Assembly (NCBI GenBank): GCA_933228675.1
Contig: OW121742.1
Coordinates: 19,434,850-19,498,849 of the forward strand
Direction: 5' to 3'
DNA length: 64,000 nucleotides
Source: Stomorhina lunata
Taxonomy: Eukaryota > Arthropoda > Insecta > Diptera > Rhiniidae
The notes below the pieces were generated by a model. That model was not told the DNA's origin, searched no databases, and worked only from the letters and a program-made list of their open reading frames with translations. Each line of letters starts with the position of its first letter. Position 1 is the first letter of the stretch. Both the position numbers and the translations under genes were made by a program. Positions 22,081-33,300 of the stretch are shown in pieces.

Positions 22081-22821
22081 ACTTACTAAGAGCGTTTTGG
22101 GTGGGTTTATCTAACTGAATAGGACTGCATATCTCTTTAACTTTAGCGAAATAATTTAGACAAAATAATTTTACCTATTAAATTTTATATTAAATTTTCG
22201 AAAAACTTATTTTGTTTTGGTCATAACAAATTCTAAAACTCCACTAAGTCTACCTTAAAGAAATAATAAAAGATTTTCCGTTTTTTGAAATTTAAAACCT
22301 TTAAGACGAACGATCACAATAAACTCAAAACACAAATAAACAGAAAAAAACATAACCAAATTACAAAATTTTATTTGGAATTCTATAATGAAAAATTGCA
22401 AAGATGACAAATAATACCTTAATATCAAAAAGTACTTGTCACACAGAGACTTGGAGGCAAGTAAAGGTAGTATAGATTACCGGCTGGCAAATTTTGCGTA
22501 AGGGCGCCAATTTCGAGGTCATAAAAGAAGACTTTTAAATTAAGCATCTTTAAGCAGTTCAAGCTATAATTCCGCTCACTGTCCACTGGCCACACTTGAA
22601 AGATTTTTGAATTTAAGAACTTAGGAAAGAAACTAAGATGGATAGATAATGAATGAACATAAAGCAATAACAGTATAAATTAAAAGTGAATTGAAGTAAA
22701 GGCATTAGAAGCCAATCACAGCTTCAACAAGTCATTTGCATTTAAGAAAACGTGTGTGATTTAGTTAATTTATTATTTTAACAAAAACAAAACAAATTAG
22801 AAAACTATTAAATCCTTCAAA
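22081..22821 (+). promoter_or_regulatory. Upstream region of cuticular gene A
   Basis: No gene in the first 600 bases. TATAAAT at 22674 is a plausible TATA box, placing transcription start near 22705 and giving a 5'UTR of about 115 bases. Confidence 0.45.
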
Positions 22822-23955
22822 ATGAGATTTATCTTTTTGTGTGCCTTTGTAACATTGGCTGCGGCCTCCCGTAATCATCAGATTATTTTGTTAAAAAGTG
22901 AAAATCCTGCTACTGAATACAGAGAAGAGGACTCGAAAGGATTCTATTCATACGGTTATAGTAGTGATGATTCTGCCAAAGCTGAATATAAGACAAGAGA
23001 TGGTTCATCCAAAGGATTTTACTCCTATATAGATGCCGAGGGTAAATTGCAAACAGTCAAATATGAGGCTGGTCGGAGACAGGGTTTTACAGCCTCCGTT
23101 ACAAATCTGCCTACGCCACCCATGGATAATAATCGTGCTCCTGAGCCAGTACAAGATACACCCGAGGTAGAAATGGCTAAGCAGGCTCATTTTGAGGCCT
23201 ATCGTGAGGCGGCTCTTAAGGCAGCCATGCAACCAGATACTGGTGATGATAATGGCAGCAATGGAGAAGAGGAGGCAATGCCAATGGAGTCTGAGGACAA
23301 TGCTGCTAATGGTTCAAAGGGTAGCAGTGAAGCCGCTACAACCGCCAACTCTTCCGAAAACAATTTAAGCAACGAACAAGCAGCTGAATTACAACAAAAT
23401 TCACAACAAATACTCATGAACCGCGAACAATTGCTGCAGCTTTTGAGAGAACAGCAACAAGCTGCCTCTCAAGAAAATCTTAGCAGTGAATTGTTAGCTC
23501 AACGTCAGAGACAACAACAGCAACAAATCAGTCAACATCCCCAGCTTATGACCACTTACGTCTTAAATGCCGAGGCACGCGTAGAACCAGTCTCCCTCTC
23601 CGAATTGAGAACTATTTATCGTTTGGATGGCACTGAATCGAATGTAGAACTGAAACTAGGAGGCCTGGATTTGGATAACAGAAACCTCGAATTACTGCAG
23701 CGCCAAAACAATGCCGACAACTCACAACTCTCCTCGGAGGAGAGATTAGCTACATCATTTGAGTCCATACGTGTGCCCTCGAACTCCTACTATACAGTTA
23801 ACAATCCCGATACTCATTATACCGTAGAAACTCCCACTGTTTTGACCACATTGCCACGCCTTGTTTCGCTTAATTTGGGCAATCGTCATTTGCCCATTTC
23901 TTTGAGCACAGCCTTCTCTTCTCAACGCCTCAGCGGCAAGTCGTCAACTCATTAA
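22822..23955 (+). CDS. RR-1 cuticular protein with acidic and Gln-rich tail (377 aa)
   Basis: Single-exon gene for a secreted chitin-binding cuticle protein of the CPR family. Signal peptide is residues 1 to about 16. The Rebers-Riddiford domain spans about 40-97, with GFYSYGYSSDD, the SKGFYSYIDAEGKLQTVKY core and GF.ASVTNLP, of the RR-1 (soft cuticle) type, although the usual YTAD is replaced by YEAG. A PVQDTPEVEMAKQAHFEAY segment (about 109-127) follows, then an acidic low-complexity stretch and a Gln-rich region at about 180-240. The tail is long for an RR-1 protein. The common intron after the first codons of CPR genes is absent. AATAAA is at 23961, six bases after the stop. Confidence 0.88.
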   Translation: MRFIFLCAFVTLAAASRNHQIILLKSENPATEYREEDSKGFYSYGYSSDDSAKAEYKTRDGSSKGFYSYIDAEGKLQTVKYEAGRRQGFTASVTNLPTPPMDNNRAPEPVQDTPEVEMAKQAHFEAYREAALKAAMQPDTGDDNGSNGEEEAMPMESEDNAANGSKGSSEAATTANSSENNLSNEQAAELQQNSQQILMNREQLLQLLREQQQAASQENLSSELLAQRQRQQQQQISQHPQLMTTYVLNAEARVEPVSLSELRTIYRLDGTESNVELKLGGLDLDNRNLELLQRQNNADNSQLSSEERLATSFESIRVPSNSYYTVNNPDTHYTVETPTVLTTLPRLVSLNLGNRHLPISLSTAFSSQRLSGKSSTH

Positions 23956-24439
23956 GTTTAAATAAAAAGGGGATTTTTTTTGTGTGAAAAGTTTTTTTGA
24001 AAACGAAGAAAATGGCAAAATACTTATTAATATAATAAATAATTAACTAAATAAATAAATGAATAATTTTATTGTATGTATGTTGTATACCAAATGTAGT
24101 TAAATTCTTTTATAGATGAATAATAAGAAGGCAATTTTATTAAAATATGTATAAAAATGTTTTATTTTTATAACCTAAACCAACGTTGGCCCAAGGGCGG
24201 AGCGTTTTTAAATGAGAAGGCTCAATTTTAATGTGTAACAAGTAAGAAAGTGCTATAGTCGGTCAAGCCCGATCATACGATATATAAAGACAAATATTTG
24301 CTAAATTCTGCCATCATACAAACATTTTCACAAAACTTATACATTTAAGCTGTTTCTGTCATTTGGACTTAGCTATGGTCAAATGTGGACCGATTATCTC
24401 GAAATTTGGCAAAATGTCTTCAGATTTATGAGCGTTTAA

Positions 24440-24616
24440 CCCCTTGACGTATTTCCACGAGTCTGACTCGTGGTACAATTTCTGTGCCTAACATGATTAT
24501 CACGAGTCTGACTCGTTTTGCGACTGTTCTTAAGCAGCAAAACCGGTTTGTTTAGTGCATCTTGTGTGCGAACAGTTGCAAGCGAACTTCGTTGTGCAGA
24601 TTGATAGGTCAAGGGA
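24440..24616. mobile_element. piggyBac-like MITE flanked by TTAA
   Basis: 177-bp element with terminal inverted repeats CCCCTTGAC and GTCAAGGGA, bordered on both sides by TTAA (24436-24439, 24617-24620), the piggyBac target. Inside is the perfect palindrome CCACGAGTCTGACTCGTGG (24455-24473) and a second ACGAGTCTGACTCGT at 24502-24516. Confidence 0.8.
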
Positions 24617-24716
24617 TTAAGAGATTTTTGTCTCATTTAGTGCGTTTTGACAGAAGAGTTTGTATGGGAGGGAGCTATGGTCAAATGTGGACCGATTTCA
24701 ACGAAATTTGATACAG

Positions 24717-24881
24717 TGAACGACAAATGTATTAGTTAGAGAAGTTTTACATTGGCTAATACTCAATAACCAGTGGCTAGCTGAGTTAAGAGGTGAACCG
24801 CCGCTTTTTTTAAATTTATTTTTTCAAGTGAGTCTGGCCGGGGATCGAACTTGGGACCTCTGGTATGCCACGGCGGTTCAC
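24717..24881 (-). mobile_element. tRNA-derived SINE, copy lacking its A box
   Basis: Minus-strand copy of the repeat at 47297. Shared parts are the B-box region (GTTCGATCC, complement at 24842-24850), CATACCAGAGGTCCCAAG, and the body CTAGCCACTGGTTATTGAGT. The 5' end with the A box is missing, replaced by GTGAACCGCCG, which occurs again inverted about 80 bases away. Confidence 0.7.
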
Positions 24882-25339
24882 ATAAGCAGTATTTGCTTTA
24901 AATTTCATTAAATTTGTGGCTAAAAATTTTAGCCTAAAATATCAATTCCGGTAAGTGGGACCTACGGGAGGTACCATAAATAATGGGCCGATTTTGACGA
25001 ATTTCAATAACCATGGGCTATTAAAAAAAATGATCTGTGCCAAATTTCATCAAATTATCTATAGAATTGCGACCTGTACTTTGGTTACATGGTTTACATG
25101 GGGGTGCAGTCAGCCGTCCAGCCAGACGGACGGATGGACTGACATCGCTAAGCCTATTGGTATACTAAAAGGTGGGTCTCAGACATATATTTCCACCTAC
25201 GGTGGTGAAGGATATAAAAACAACAATTTAAATTGTTGGCCAAAGTTGACCTTAACCCATGGTAGGCGAAAAGAGAGGAGAATAAAAAAAAAACGTTGTT
25301 GTTGTAACAGCTTGACTTATAACTAAAGATGAAAAATCT

Positions 25340-26660
25340 GTCACTTATGTTCTCCGAAATCAAGGGACTCCTCTAAATCCAGTTCCAGGTGACGCGAGGA
25401 TACAATAGGGTTTATTCGTGCGGGTTTGCTGCTTATTGGACTTTCTTCACAAGCTGATCAGTTGTTGGGTCGTCTTCGGGTAGAATTGGCTTCATTCATA
25501 ATGTTCTTGCATTCAAAATCCTTTTGTTAGCTACCGTCGTAGCAGGGAGATTTCTCGCATGATTACCCCTTGGAGTAGTATGTTCTATAATGTTGTTTTT
25601 TTCCATGCTTAAAACATCGTAAGTGCTAAGTCGAAGGGTGATGGGTCCAAAGACACGAGCCACGTTTGAGACAAACGCCTGCTTATAGCCGCAACTAACA
25701 TGTTGAACAGACGCTGCTTTATCGTACATTTCAAGTACAATTATCTTAGATCCTTAGACCAAATATTTTGGAATGGCTCTAAGATAACTCCCTCTCATAT
25801 TAGCCCTGACCTAGAGTCCCACACGTGCTGTTTACCTCATCTTCAACTAGGTTGCTCAGGTTACCACGAGGAGGTTAGAGTAGGAATTAGATACAGTTCT
25901 TACCTGGTAGCTGGAGACGCCAGGCCACAGATGTTGGGTATTGTAGGATTAATTCTGAACCAGTATGACCTAATTCATACTACAACAATATACTGATTCC
26001 ATTTGTGCCAGTTCTCGTCAGACTTCTCTCTTCCTCCGCAATAGGTGAGGGTTGACCACTAAGTACAACGTTCATCCGGTAACTAGTTATCGTGGAGGTT
26101 ACTATGCTCTTATGAATGTCTTCCAGAGCTGCTTTGTATGAGGTGAAATTGAGTGGCTGGGTGGTATGCTCTCTGATATCACTTATAATGCGAAGAAGTT
26201 CCCTTCTGACAAGAAACTGCCTGCCTTGTTAGCATTTGTCTGTGTTTCTTCGTCTTCTTATGTAGATGGCTTTCTGAGGACATTTTTAGGCAGCCTCTTA
26301 CTATTCTGAGGGCTGCATTTTGATAGCTCTGCAGTTTTTTCCAATTGCGTTTCGCACGCACTTAGTCACCAAAGATGATTATAAGCTGTTGAATGTCACT
26401 CTAAATATTTTGGGGCGGTATTTTAACAGCGTCGACTAAGACATTCAGTTCCAGCGATGCTCCCTTCGTCCATGTGGTAGAGCGCGATGCCAATAATTTG
26501 GCTGGATATAGCAGCAGATTCCTTTCAGTGAAAAAGTTTTTTACGTCCAGTAATCTAACACAAAGCTCGTCAATATTATTGCCCCTTAGCATGATTGAGC
26601 AGTCATCGGCATATGTTGCACTGTGCTCGATTTTAACAACTTTTTTTTTTACCGACAAAT
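25340..26660 (-). pseudogene. Decayed non-LTR retrotransposon (reverse transcriptase remnant)
   Basis: Minus-strand remnants in different frames. 26401-26658 carries the catalytic YADD motif in HSATYADDCSIMLRG followed by VKNFFTERNLLL. 26179-26361 carries WKKLQSYQNAALRIVRGC, the thumb region typical of jockey-type elements. A C-terminal tail with PARINPIVSSRHLELD lies near 25375-25430. Frameshifts and stops separate the parts, and the 5' half is gone. Confidence 0.75.
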
Positions 26661-26724
26661 AGGAGACATAATGGCTAGAGATAAATCGTGTACGGTGAAT
26701 TCAATGGTGCTAACCGTTTTTTAG

Positions 26725-27097
26725 GTTAGCTCTAGTTTTTGAGATATAGCGTTGTAAAAAAATGGAGGAGGTTGCGCAAGAAATATTCCCATACTGGAAA
26801 AAATTTTATTTTATTGAACTTAGTAAAAATCCGAAATTCGGCAACAAAATTAGCTTTCAGGAACACTAATTATCTTTTTAATCCGAGTTGTTTTGGAAAT
26901 AAATTTTTTGGTTTGCAAAAAAAAAAAATATATATTTCCTTTGTAATTTTTCAAAAAAAAAAAAAAAACAATTATCATTTTTTTTTTATGTTTTACTTAG
27001 TTCAAGAAAATTAACAGTTTTCGATTTACACGAATATTTATTGCGCAACCTCCATGGAGGAGGTTTTTTGTAACGCTATATCCCGAAAACTAGAGCA
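26725..27097. mobile_element. Small foldback element, ~370 bp
   Basis: Left arm GCTCTAGTTTTTGAGATATA... to GGAGGTTGCGCAA (26725-26777) and right arm TTGCGCAACCTCCATGG... to CCGAAAACTAGAGC (27039-27097) are inverted with few mismatches. The loop is AT-rich with no gene. No target duplication is identified. Confidence 0.75.
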
Positions 27098-28030
27098 TCA
27101 CTTACTTAATAAATCTATCGTTGAAATTTATGTACCGAGTTTTTCTTTAGAATGGTTCAATATATGACTATAATCCATATCTGTATTCCTTCATATCTCA
27201 ATATAAAGGAAAATTACAACAAAGTAAAACTTCAAGAGAATACACCCCTTCGTTAAACATCATCATAAGACGATTAATCAATCATACGAGATCGCCAAAG
27301 TCGCTTTCAATTATGAATTTATCATGACGCCAAAGAAGATGTGCGACCTAAACGACAATTTTGATTGCAAAAGGTAAAGGACAAAATATTAACAACTTCA
27401 ATGTAACCAAAAGGACGGACATAAACGTCCATTCACGAACGAACAAAAGGTATGATCATCGCTGAGGGAGGAAGACAAGATAACAAATTACAAAGTTGTT
27501 ACGATGAAACAGCAGCCCAACGACAGTTTAACGAGACAATAAACAAAACGTGTGGATGGATGGATGGTTGGACGGACCAATAACTGGTCAATAAACAAAA
27601 CAACTCACGTGCTGCGCCACATGAGATATTGCCGGTTAGTTAAATGTTGTTGATGATCAAGAAAACGATGACGACGACTACGATGATGATCAAGGAAACG
27701 GACAAATGAAAACAAAACGTATGTTTTTTTTTGTAAGTTAAGGAAGTACCGCAATGTTTAAAAATAAATTTGGGGTTTGGTGTTTTTTTTTCGGTATTTC
27801 AAAATAAATTCGCACAAAACACTCAAACATGGATTTAAAAATAAAGAACTGTAAATTGTTGATGCAACATAATACAAGCACAAGACATTGTTAGTGGCAT
27901 GTAGCAGGCAGCAGTAAGTAGCCACGTTATGGTCTTACAATTAAATAAAGTAAGAAGTTTCATATGGGTCTGTGCATGGATTTATTTAGGAGACTACAAC
28001 GCTAAAATTCTTAATATCAAAAATGTACAT
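27098..28030. other. Gene-free spacer with simple repeats
   Basis: Moderately complex sequence with GGAT runs near 27553 and GATGACGACGACTACGATGA near 27667. It could hold regulatory DNA for the cuticular genes, but no motif supports a firm call. Confidence 0.4.
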
Positions 28031-29170
28031 TAATAATTTTTTAATGAAAAATTTTCTATAGAAACAAATTGTTAACGAAAAAAATTTTTAAGAAACAATT
28101 TTTTAACGAAATTTTTTTTTTAATGAAAAAAATTTTTTTACGAAAATTTTTCTAAAGAAAATATTTTTTAACGAAATTTTTTAAATAAAATTTTTTTTGA
28201 CGCAAAATTGTCTAAAGAAAAAGTTTTTAACGAAAATTTTTCTAAAGAAAAAAATTTTTAACAAAATTTTTTCTAAAAAAAAATTTTTTTTATAGAAAAA
28301 TTTTCTTTAAAAAATTTTTTCTATAGAAAAATTTTCATTAAAAATTTTTTTCTATAGAACAATTTTGGTTAAAAAATTTTTTCTATAGAAAAATTTTTGT
28401 TAAAAATTTTTTCTATAGAAAAATTTTCGTTAAAAAATTTTTTCTATAGAAAAATTTTCGTTAAAAAATTTTTTCTATAGAAAAATTTTCGTTAAAAAAT
28501 TTTTTCTATAGAAAAATTTTCGTTAAAAATTTTTTTCTACAGAAAAATTTTTGTTAAAAAAATTTTTCTATAGAAAAATTTTCGTTAAAAAATTTGTTCT
28601 ATAGAAAAATTTTTGTTAAAAAATTTTTTCTATAGAAAAATTTTTGTTCAAAAATTATTTCTATAGAAAAATTTTCGTTAAAAAAAAATGTTAGTTTATT
28701 TTTTCTATTGCAAAATTTTCGTTAAAAAATTTTTTCTATTGAAAAATTTTCGTTAAAAATTTTTTCTAGAGAAAAATTTTCATTAAAAAATTTTTTCTAT
28801 AGAAACATTTTTTGCATCAGAAAAATTTTTTTGAAGAAAATTTTTTTATAGAAAATTTTTCTTTACAAAAATTTTTCTCTAGAAAAATATTTTTATCGAC
28901 ATTTTTTTATAGAAAATTTTTTTTAACGAAAATGTTTCTCTAGGAAAATTTTTTTTAACTAAAATTTTTCTCTGAAATATTTTTTTAACCAAAATTTTTT
29001 TAACGAAAATTTTTCTGTAGAAAAAATATTTTAACGAAAACTTTTCTCTAGAAAAAATGTTTAAGCGAAAGTTTTTCTATAAAAAAAATTTAACGAAAGT
29101 TTTTCTAAATTTTTTTAACGAAAGTTTTTCTAATTTTTTTTAAGGAAAACTTTCGCTAGAAAAATTTTTT
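28030..29170. repeat. 31-bp minisatellite with two strand switches
   Basis: Units read AACGAAAATTTTTCTAAAG from 28030 to about 28280, switch to TATAGAAAAATTTTCGTTAA to about 28800, then switch back to the first orientation to 29170. Confidence 0.88.
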
Positions 29171-29379
29171 TACGAATATTTCTCGAATTCTGAGTTTGCA
29201 ATTGGACCTGGTCGAACAAAATTTTTGCACAAAATTGTATATCAAAATTTTGTTTGTATTTGTATGGAAATAATAAAAAATTTTGTATATACAACCCATG
29301 GAGCGACCCATATAAAATCATAGGTAATACTTATGTCTGTTATAATATTTCCTTTCCAATAAGGAAATATCATCATCAT

Positions 29380-29587
29380 GAGCATTAAGGTAAAATTTTT
29401 GAGCGTACATTCGGATACATTCAGATGTAAGTAATTTGGAGTAAAAGTAAACTGGATGACCTTCCTTGAAATATGTTTTGAACTTGATAGTACACATAAG
29501 CATGCAATAGTCAAATCGAGTGATGGTGGTGCCTAGGCTGGCTATATGATCATTCTGTATGATTTTTGGTAGAGTTTTTTTGTGCAA
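29380..29587 (-). pseudogene. Possible RNase H fragment of an LTR element
   Basis: A minus-strand frame includes YFKEGHPVYFYSKLLTSE followed by MYAQ, which resembles the GxPVxFxSxxLTxxExxYAQ stretch of Ty3/gypsy RNase H. Only about 30 residues fit and no neighbouring pol domain is seen. Confidence 0.35.
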
Positions 29588-29689
29588 AATATTCTTGTGT
29601 CACATTAAAGTTCAATCAGAGGAAAATAAAATTAAGAAAAAACTAAAAAAAATCATGTGAATATGTTCTTCAAGTCCTGGTGGCAAGAT

Positions 29690-29867
29690 AAGATTTTTCC
29701 TATAAAAGGAAGAACGATTGTGTAATCAAAACACACAACAATTCAACGGTTCTCAAGAGCGAGTACTAGTCTAAACAAATTAAAACTGTTAAAAGAACTA
29801 GCAGCGCTAATTTTATAAAAAAAATAATTAATTAAAAATTTTCAATAAATTACAAAAATCAATTAAA
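29690..29867 (+). promoter_or_regulatory. Promoter and 5'UTR of cuticular gene B
   Basis: TATAAAAGG at 29701-29709. The 5'UTR motif GCGAGTACTAGT (29759-29770) is followed about 26 bases later by ACTAGCAGCGCT (29797-29808). Both motifs and the TATA sequence recur upstream of cuticular gene C in the same order. Confidence 0.75.
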
Positions 29868-30665
29868 ATGAAATTCCTTTTACTGATCAGCTCCTTGATG
29901 GCCTGCAGTTTGGCTGAAACCTATTTGTATCCGGTTCCTTTGCAGCAATTGCAAACCCCTTTACTGGTGGTAAGAAATCAACCACAACCTGCTCAACCCT
30001 CATCACAAGCCATACAACAATATTTCAGTCAAGATTCTTTGGGTCAATACTCTTACGGCTATAGTGAGCCCTTGTCCACCAAACAGGAAATACGTACTTT
30101 AGATGGTGTTACCAGCGGTTCCTACTCCTATATTGATGCTAATGGTCTCCTGCAAACGGTTGATTATACCGCTGATGATCAGGGTTTCCATGTGGTAGCC
30201 ACAAATTTACCCAAAGATAATCAAGAAGCCCCTAAACCTGTACAGGATACTCCCGAAGTTGTTAAGGCCCGAGAACAGCATCTGGCTGCCCATCGTGCTT
30301 TACTTGAGGGTAAAATCATAAGCCCATCTATTTTACCAAAACCTGTAGAAGATACTACTGAAGTGGCTGAGGCTAAAAAAGAATTCTTTGCCCGTTTCTC
30401 GGCCGAAGAGGAGAAACAGAAATTTTTGCAAAAATCGGCGCTATTAAGGAATCAACCATTTGTGGTCTCCAGTGCTCCTTTGAAGGTGGTGCAACCTAAT
30501 TTACCGATTTTAAAATCAAAACCCGCCGTAGCTTTGTTTACTCCTTCCAGTGGTTTTGCTAGTTTAAAAACACCTATTACACCCAGCATAAAAGGTTTCA
30601 GCTATGGCTATCAAATTGGTGGAGACTCGACTAAACCTTCCCGTCATTATTTGCCTTCGGCTTAA
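29868..30665 (+). CDS. RR-1 cuticular protein B (265 aa)
   Basis: Single-exon gene for a secreted cuticle protein. Signal peptide 1 to about 16 (MKFLLLISSLMACSLA). The RR-1 domain at about 59-115 includes GQYSYGYSEPLSTKQE, the DGVTSGSYSYIDANG core and TVDYTADDQGFHVVATNLP, a very good match to the RR-1 consensus for chitin binding. A KPVQDTPEVVKAREQHL segment at about 123-139 is repeated in weaker form (KPVEDTTEVAEAKKEFF) at about 158-174. The C-terminal part is Pro/Lys/Ser-rich. It is convergent with its close paralogue at 34068-34847. AATAAA signals follow near 30719. The exact Drosophila orthologue is not named. Confidence 0.9.
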   Translation: MKFLLLISSLMACSLAETYLYPVPLQQLQTPLLVVRNQPQPAQPSSQAIQQYFSQDSLGQYSYGYSEPLSTKQEIRTLDGVTSGSYSYIDANGLLQTVDYTADDQGFHVVATNLPKDNQEAPKPVQDTPEVVKAREQHLAAHRALLEGKIISPSILPKPVEDTTEVAEAKKEFFARFSAEEEKQKFLQKSALLRNQPFVVSSAPLKVVQPNLPILKSKPAVALFTPSSGFASLKTPITPSIKGFSYGYQIGGDSTKPSRHYLPSA

Positions 30666-30889
30666 AGTTATTAAAATCTGATTTGACTAATTGTTTTATT
30701 ATGAATGTAAAAATGGAAAATAAATGTTATTAATGCTAAAATGAAAATAAAATAAAAAATCGAGGTCTTTTTGAATTATGGGGTTACGGTGTTTTGATTA
30801 GGGAGTTATAACTTCAAAACTAAAGCACCGATTTGAAAATCATACAATAAAAAAGGGGTAAAATTTTACGTCTGTACATGTTTTTCGAT

Positions 30890-33300
30890 ATGATTTTTTT
30901 TAAAGAAAATTTTTTTATAAAAAAAAATTTCTTAAGAAAATTTTTTCTAAAAAAAATGTTTTCTATAGAAAATTTTTCAAAACTAAACTTTTTTTCTAAA
31001 GAAATTTTCCAAATAAAATTTTTTCTATAGAAAATTTTCCAATGAAATTTTTTCCAATTAAAATTTTTCTATAGAAAAAATTTAAAACTTAAATTTTTTC
31101 TAAATCAAATTTTATATAGAAAATTTTTTCAAATGCAATTTTTTCTATAGGAAAATTTTCGAAATTAAATTGTTTCTATATTTTCCAAATGAATTTTTTT
31201 CTATAGAAAAACTTTTCCAAATTAAATTTTTTCTACAGAAAAATTTTCCAAATTAAATTTTTTCTATAAAAAATTTTTATAAAGGAAATTTATTTTAAAG
31301 AAATAAATTTTTTAAGTTTTTTCTACAGAAAAATTTTCCAAATTAAATTTTTTCTATAGAAAAATTTTCCAAATAAAATATTTTCTATAGAAAAAATTTT
31401 TCAAATGAATTTTTTTCTAGGGAAAAATTTTGCAAATCAAATTTTTTAGAGAAAAATTTTCCAAATGAAATTTTTTCTATAAAACAAAAAAATTTGAAAT
31501 AAAATTTTTTCTATAGAAAAATTTTCCAAATTAATTTTTTGCTGTAGAAAAATTTTTCAAATAAAATTTTTTCTACAGAAAAATTTATTTTTCGTTAAAA
31601 AATTTTTTCCATAGAAAAGTTTTCGTTAAAAAATTTTTTCTATAGAAAAATTTTCGTTAAAAAATTTTTTCTATAGAAAAATTTTCGTTAAAAAATTTTT
31701 TCTATAGAAAAATTTTCGTTAAAAAATTTTTTCTATAGAAAAATTTTCGTTAAAAAATTTTTTCTATAGAAAAATTTTCGTTAAAAAATTTTTTCTATAG
31801 AAAAATTTTCGTTAAAAAATTTTTTCTATAGAAAAATTTTCGTTAAAAAATTTTTTCTATAGAAAAATTTTCGTTAAAAAATTTTTTCTATAGAAAAATT
31901 TTCGTTAAAAAATTTTTTCTATAGAAAAATTTTCGTTAAAAAATTTTTTCTATAGAAAACTTTTCGTTAAAAAATTTTTTCTATAGAAAAATTTTCGTTA
32001 AAAAATTTTTTCTATAGAAAAATTTTCGTTAAAAAAATTTTTCTATAGAAAAATTTTCGTTAAAAAAATTTTTCTATAGAAAAGTTTTCGTTAAAAAAAA
32101 TTTTGTATAGAAAAATTTTCGTTAAAAAAATTTTTCTATAGAAAAATTTTCGTTAATAAAATTTTTCTATAGAAAAATTTTCGTTAATAAAATTTTTCTA
32201 TAGAAAAATTTTCGTTAAAAAAAATTTTTCTATAGAAAAATTTTCGTTAAAAAATTTTTTCTATAGAAAAATTTTCGTTAAAAAATTTTTTCTATAGAAA
32301 AATTTTCGTTAAAAAATTTTTTCTATAGAAAAATTTTTTCTATAGAAAAATTTTCGTTAAAAAATGTTTTCTATAGAAAAATTTTCGTTAAAAATTTTTT
32401 TCTATAGAAAAATTTTAGTTAAAAAATTTTTTCTATAGAAAAATTTTCGTTAAAAAATTTTTTCTATGGAAAAATTTTCGTTAAAAAATTTTTTCTATAG
32501 AAAAATTTTCGTTAAAAAATTTTTTCTATAGAAAAATTTTCGTAAAAAAATTTTTTCTATAGAAAAATTTTCGTTAAAAAAATTTTTCTATAGAAAAATT
32601 TTCGTTAAAAAAATTTTTCTATAGAAAAATTTTCGTTAAAAAAATTTTTCTATAGAAAAATTTTCGTTAAAAAAATTTTTCTATAGAAAAATTTTCGTTA
32701 AAAAAATTTTTCTATAGAAAAATTTTCGTTAAAAAAATTTTTCTATAGAAAAATTTTCGTTAAAAAAATTTTTCTATAGAAAAATTTTCGTTAAAAAAAT
32801 TTTTCTATAGAAAAATTTTCGTTAAAAAAATTTTTCTATAGAAAAATTTTCGTTAAAAAAATTTTTCTATAGAAAAATTTTCGTTAAAAAAATTTTTCTA
32901 TAGAAAAATTTTCGTTAGAAAAATTTTTCTATAGAAAAATTTTCGTTAGAAAAATTTTTCTATAGAAAAATTTTCGTTAGAAAAATTTTTCTATAGAAAA
33001 ATTTTCGTTAGAAAAATTTTTCTATAGAAAAATTTTCGTTAGAAAAATTTTTCTATAGAAAAATTTTCGTTAAAAAATTTTTCTATAGAAAAATTTTCGT
33101 TAGAAAAATTTTTCTATAGAAAAATTTTCGTTAGAAAAATTTTTCTATAGAAAAATTTTCGTTAAACAAATTTTTCTATAGAAAAATTTTAGTTAAAAAA
33201 TTTTTTCTATAGAAAAATTTTCGTTAAAAAATTTTTTCTATAGAAAAATTTTCGTTGAAAAAATTTTTCGTTAAAAAATTTTTTCTATAGAAAAATTTAA
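30890..33300 (+). repeat. 31-bp minisatellite between cuticular genes B and C
   Basis: Copies of GAAAAATTTTCGTTAAAAAA plus TTTTTTCTATA (31 bp). The left third (to about 31570) is degenerate with an AAATTAAATT linker; the right two thirds are nearly uniform, about 55 copies. A block near 32910-33170 carries the variant GTTAGAAAAATTTTTC. Confidence 0.93.

Larger units (their letters stand above)
24237..25230 (+). repeat. Second copy of the dispersed fly repeat, with nested inserts
   Basis: Begins AACAAGTAAGAAAGTGCTAT and carries reversed GAGCTATGGTCAAATGTGGA modules near 24372 and 24671. It ends near GGTGGTGAAGGATATAAAAA (25203). It contains a piggyBac-like MITE and a SINE copy. A run of 123 codons across 24955-25326 is judged to be chance. 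Confidence 0.55.

Noticed and set aside
23005..23417. Minus-strand frames opposite cuticular gene A
   Set aside because: Antisense shadows of a clear RR-1 coding sequence.
24955..25326. 123-codon plus-strand frame
   Set aside because: Crosses the dispersed repeat, including repeat-typical GGGCCGATTTTGACGAATTT, with no protein features.
25700..25996. 98-codon plus-strand frame
   Set aside because: Antisense to the decayed non-LTR element; no independent support.
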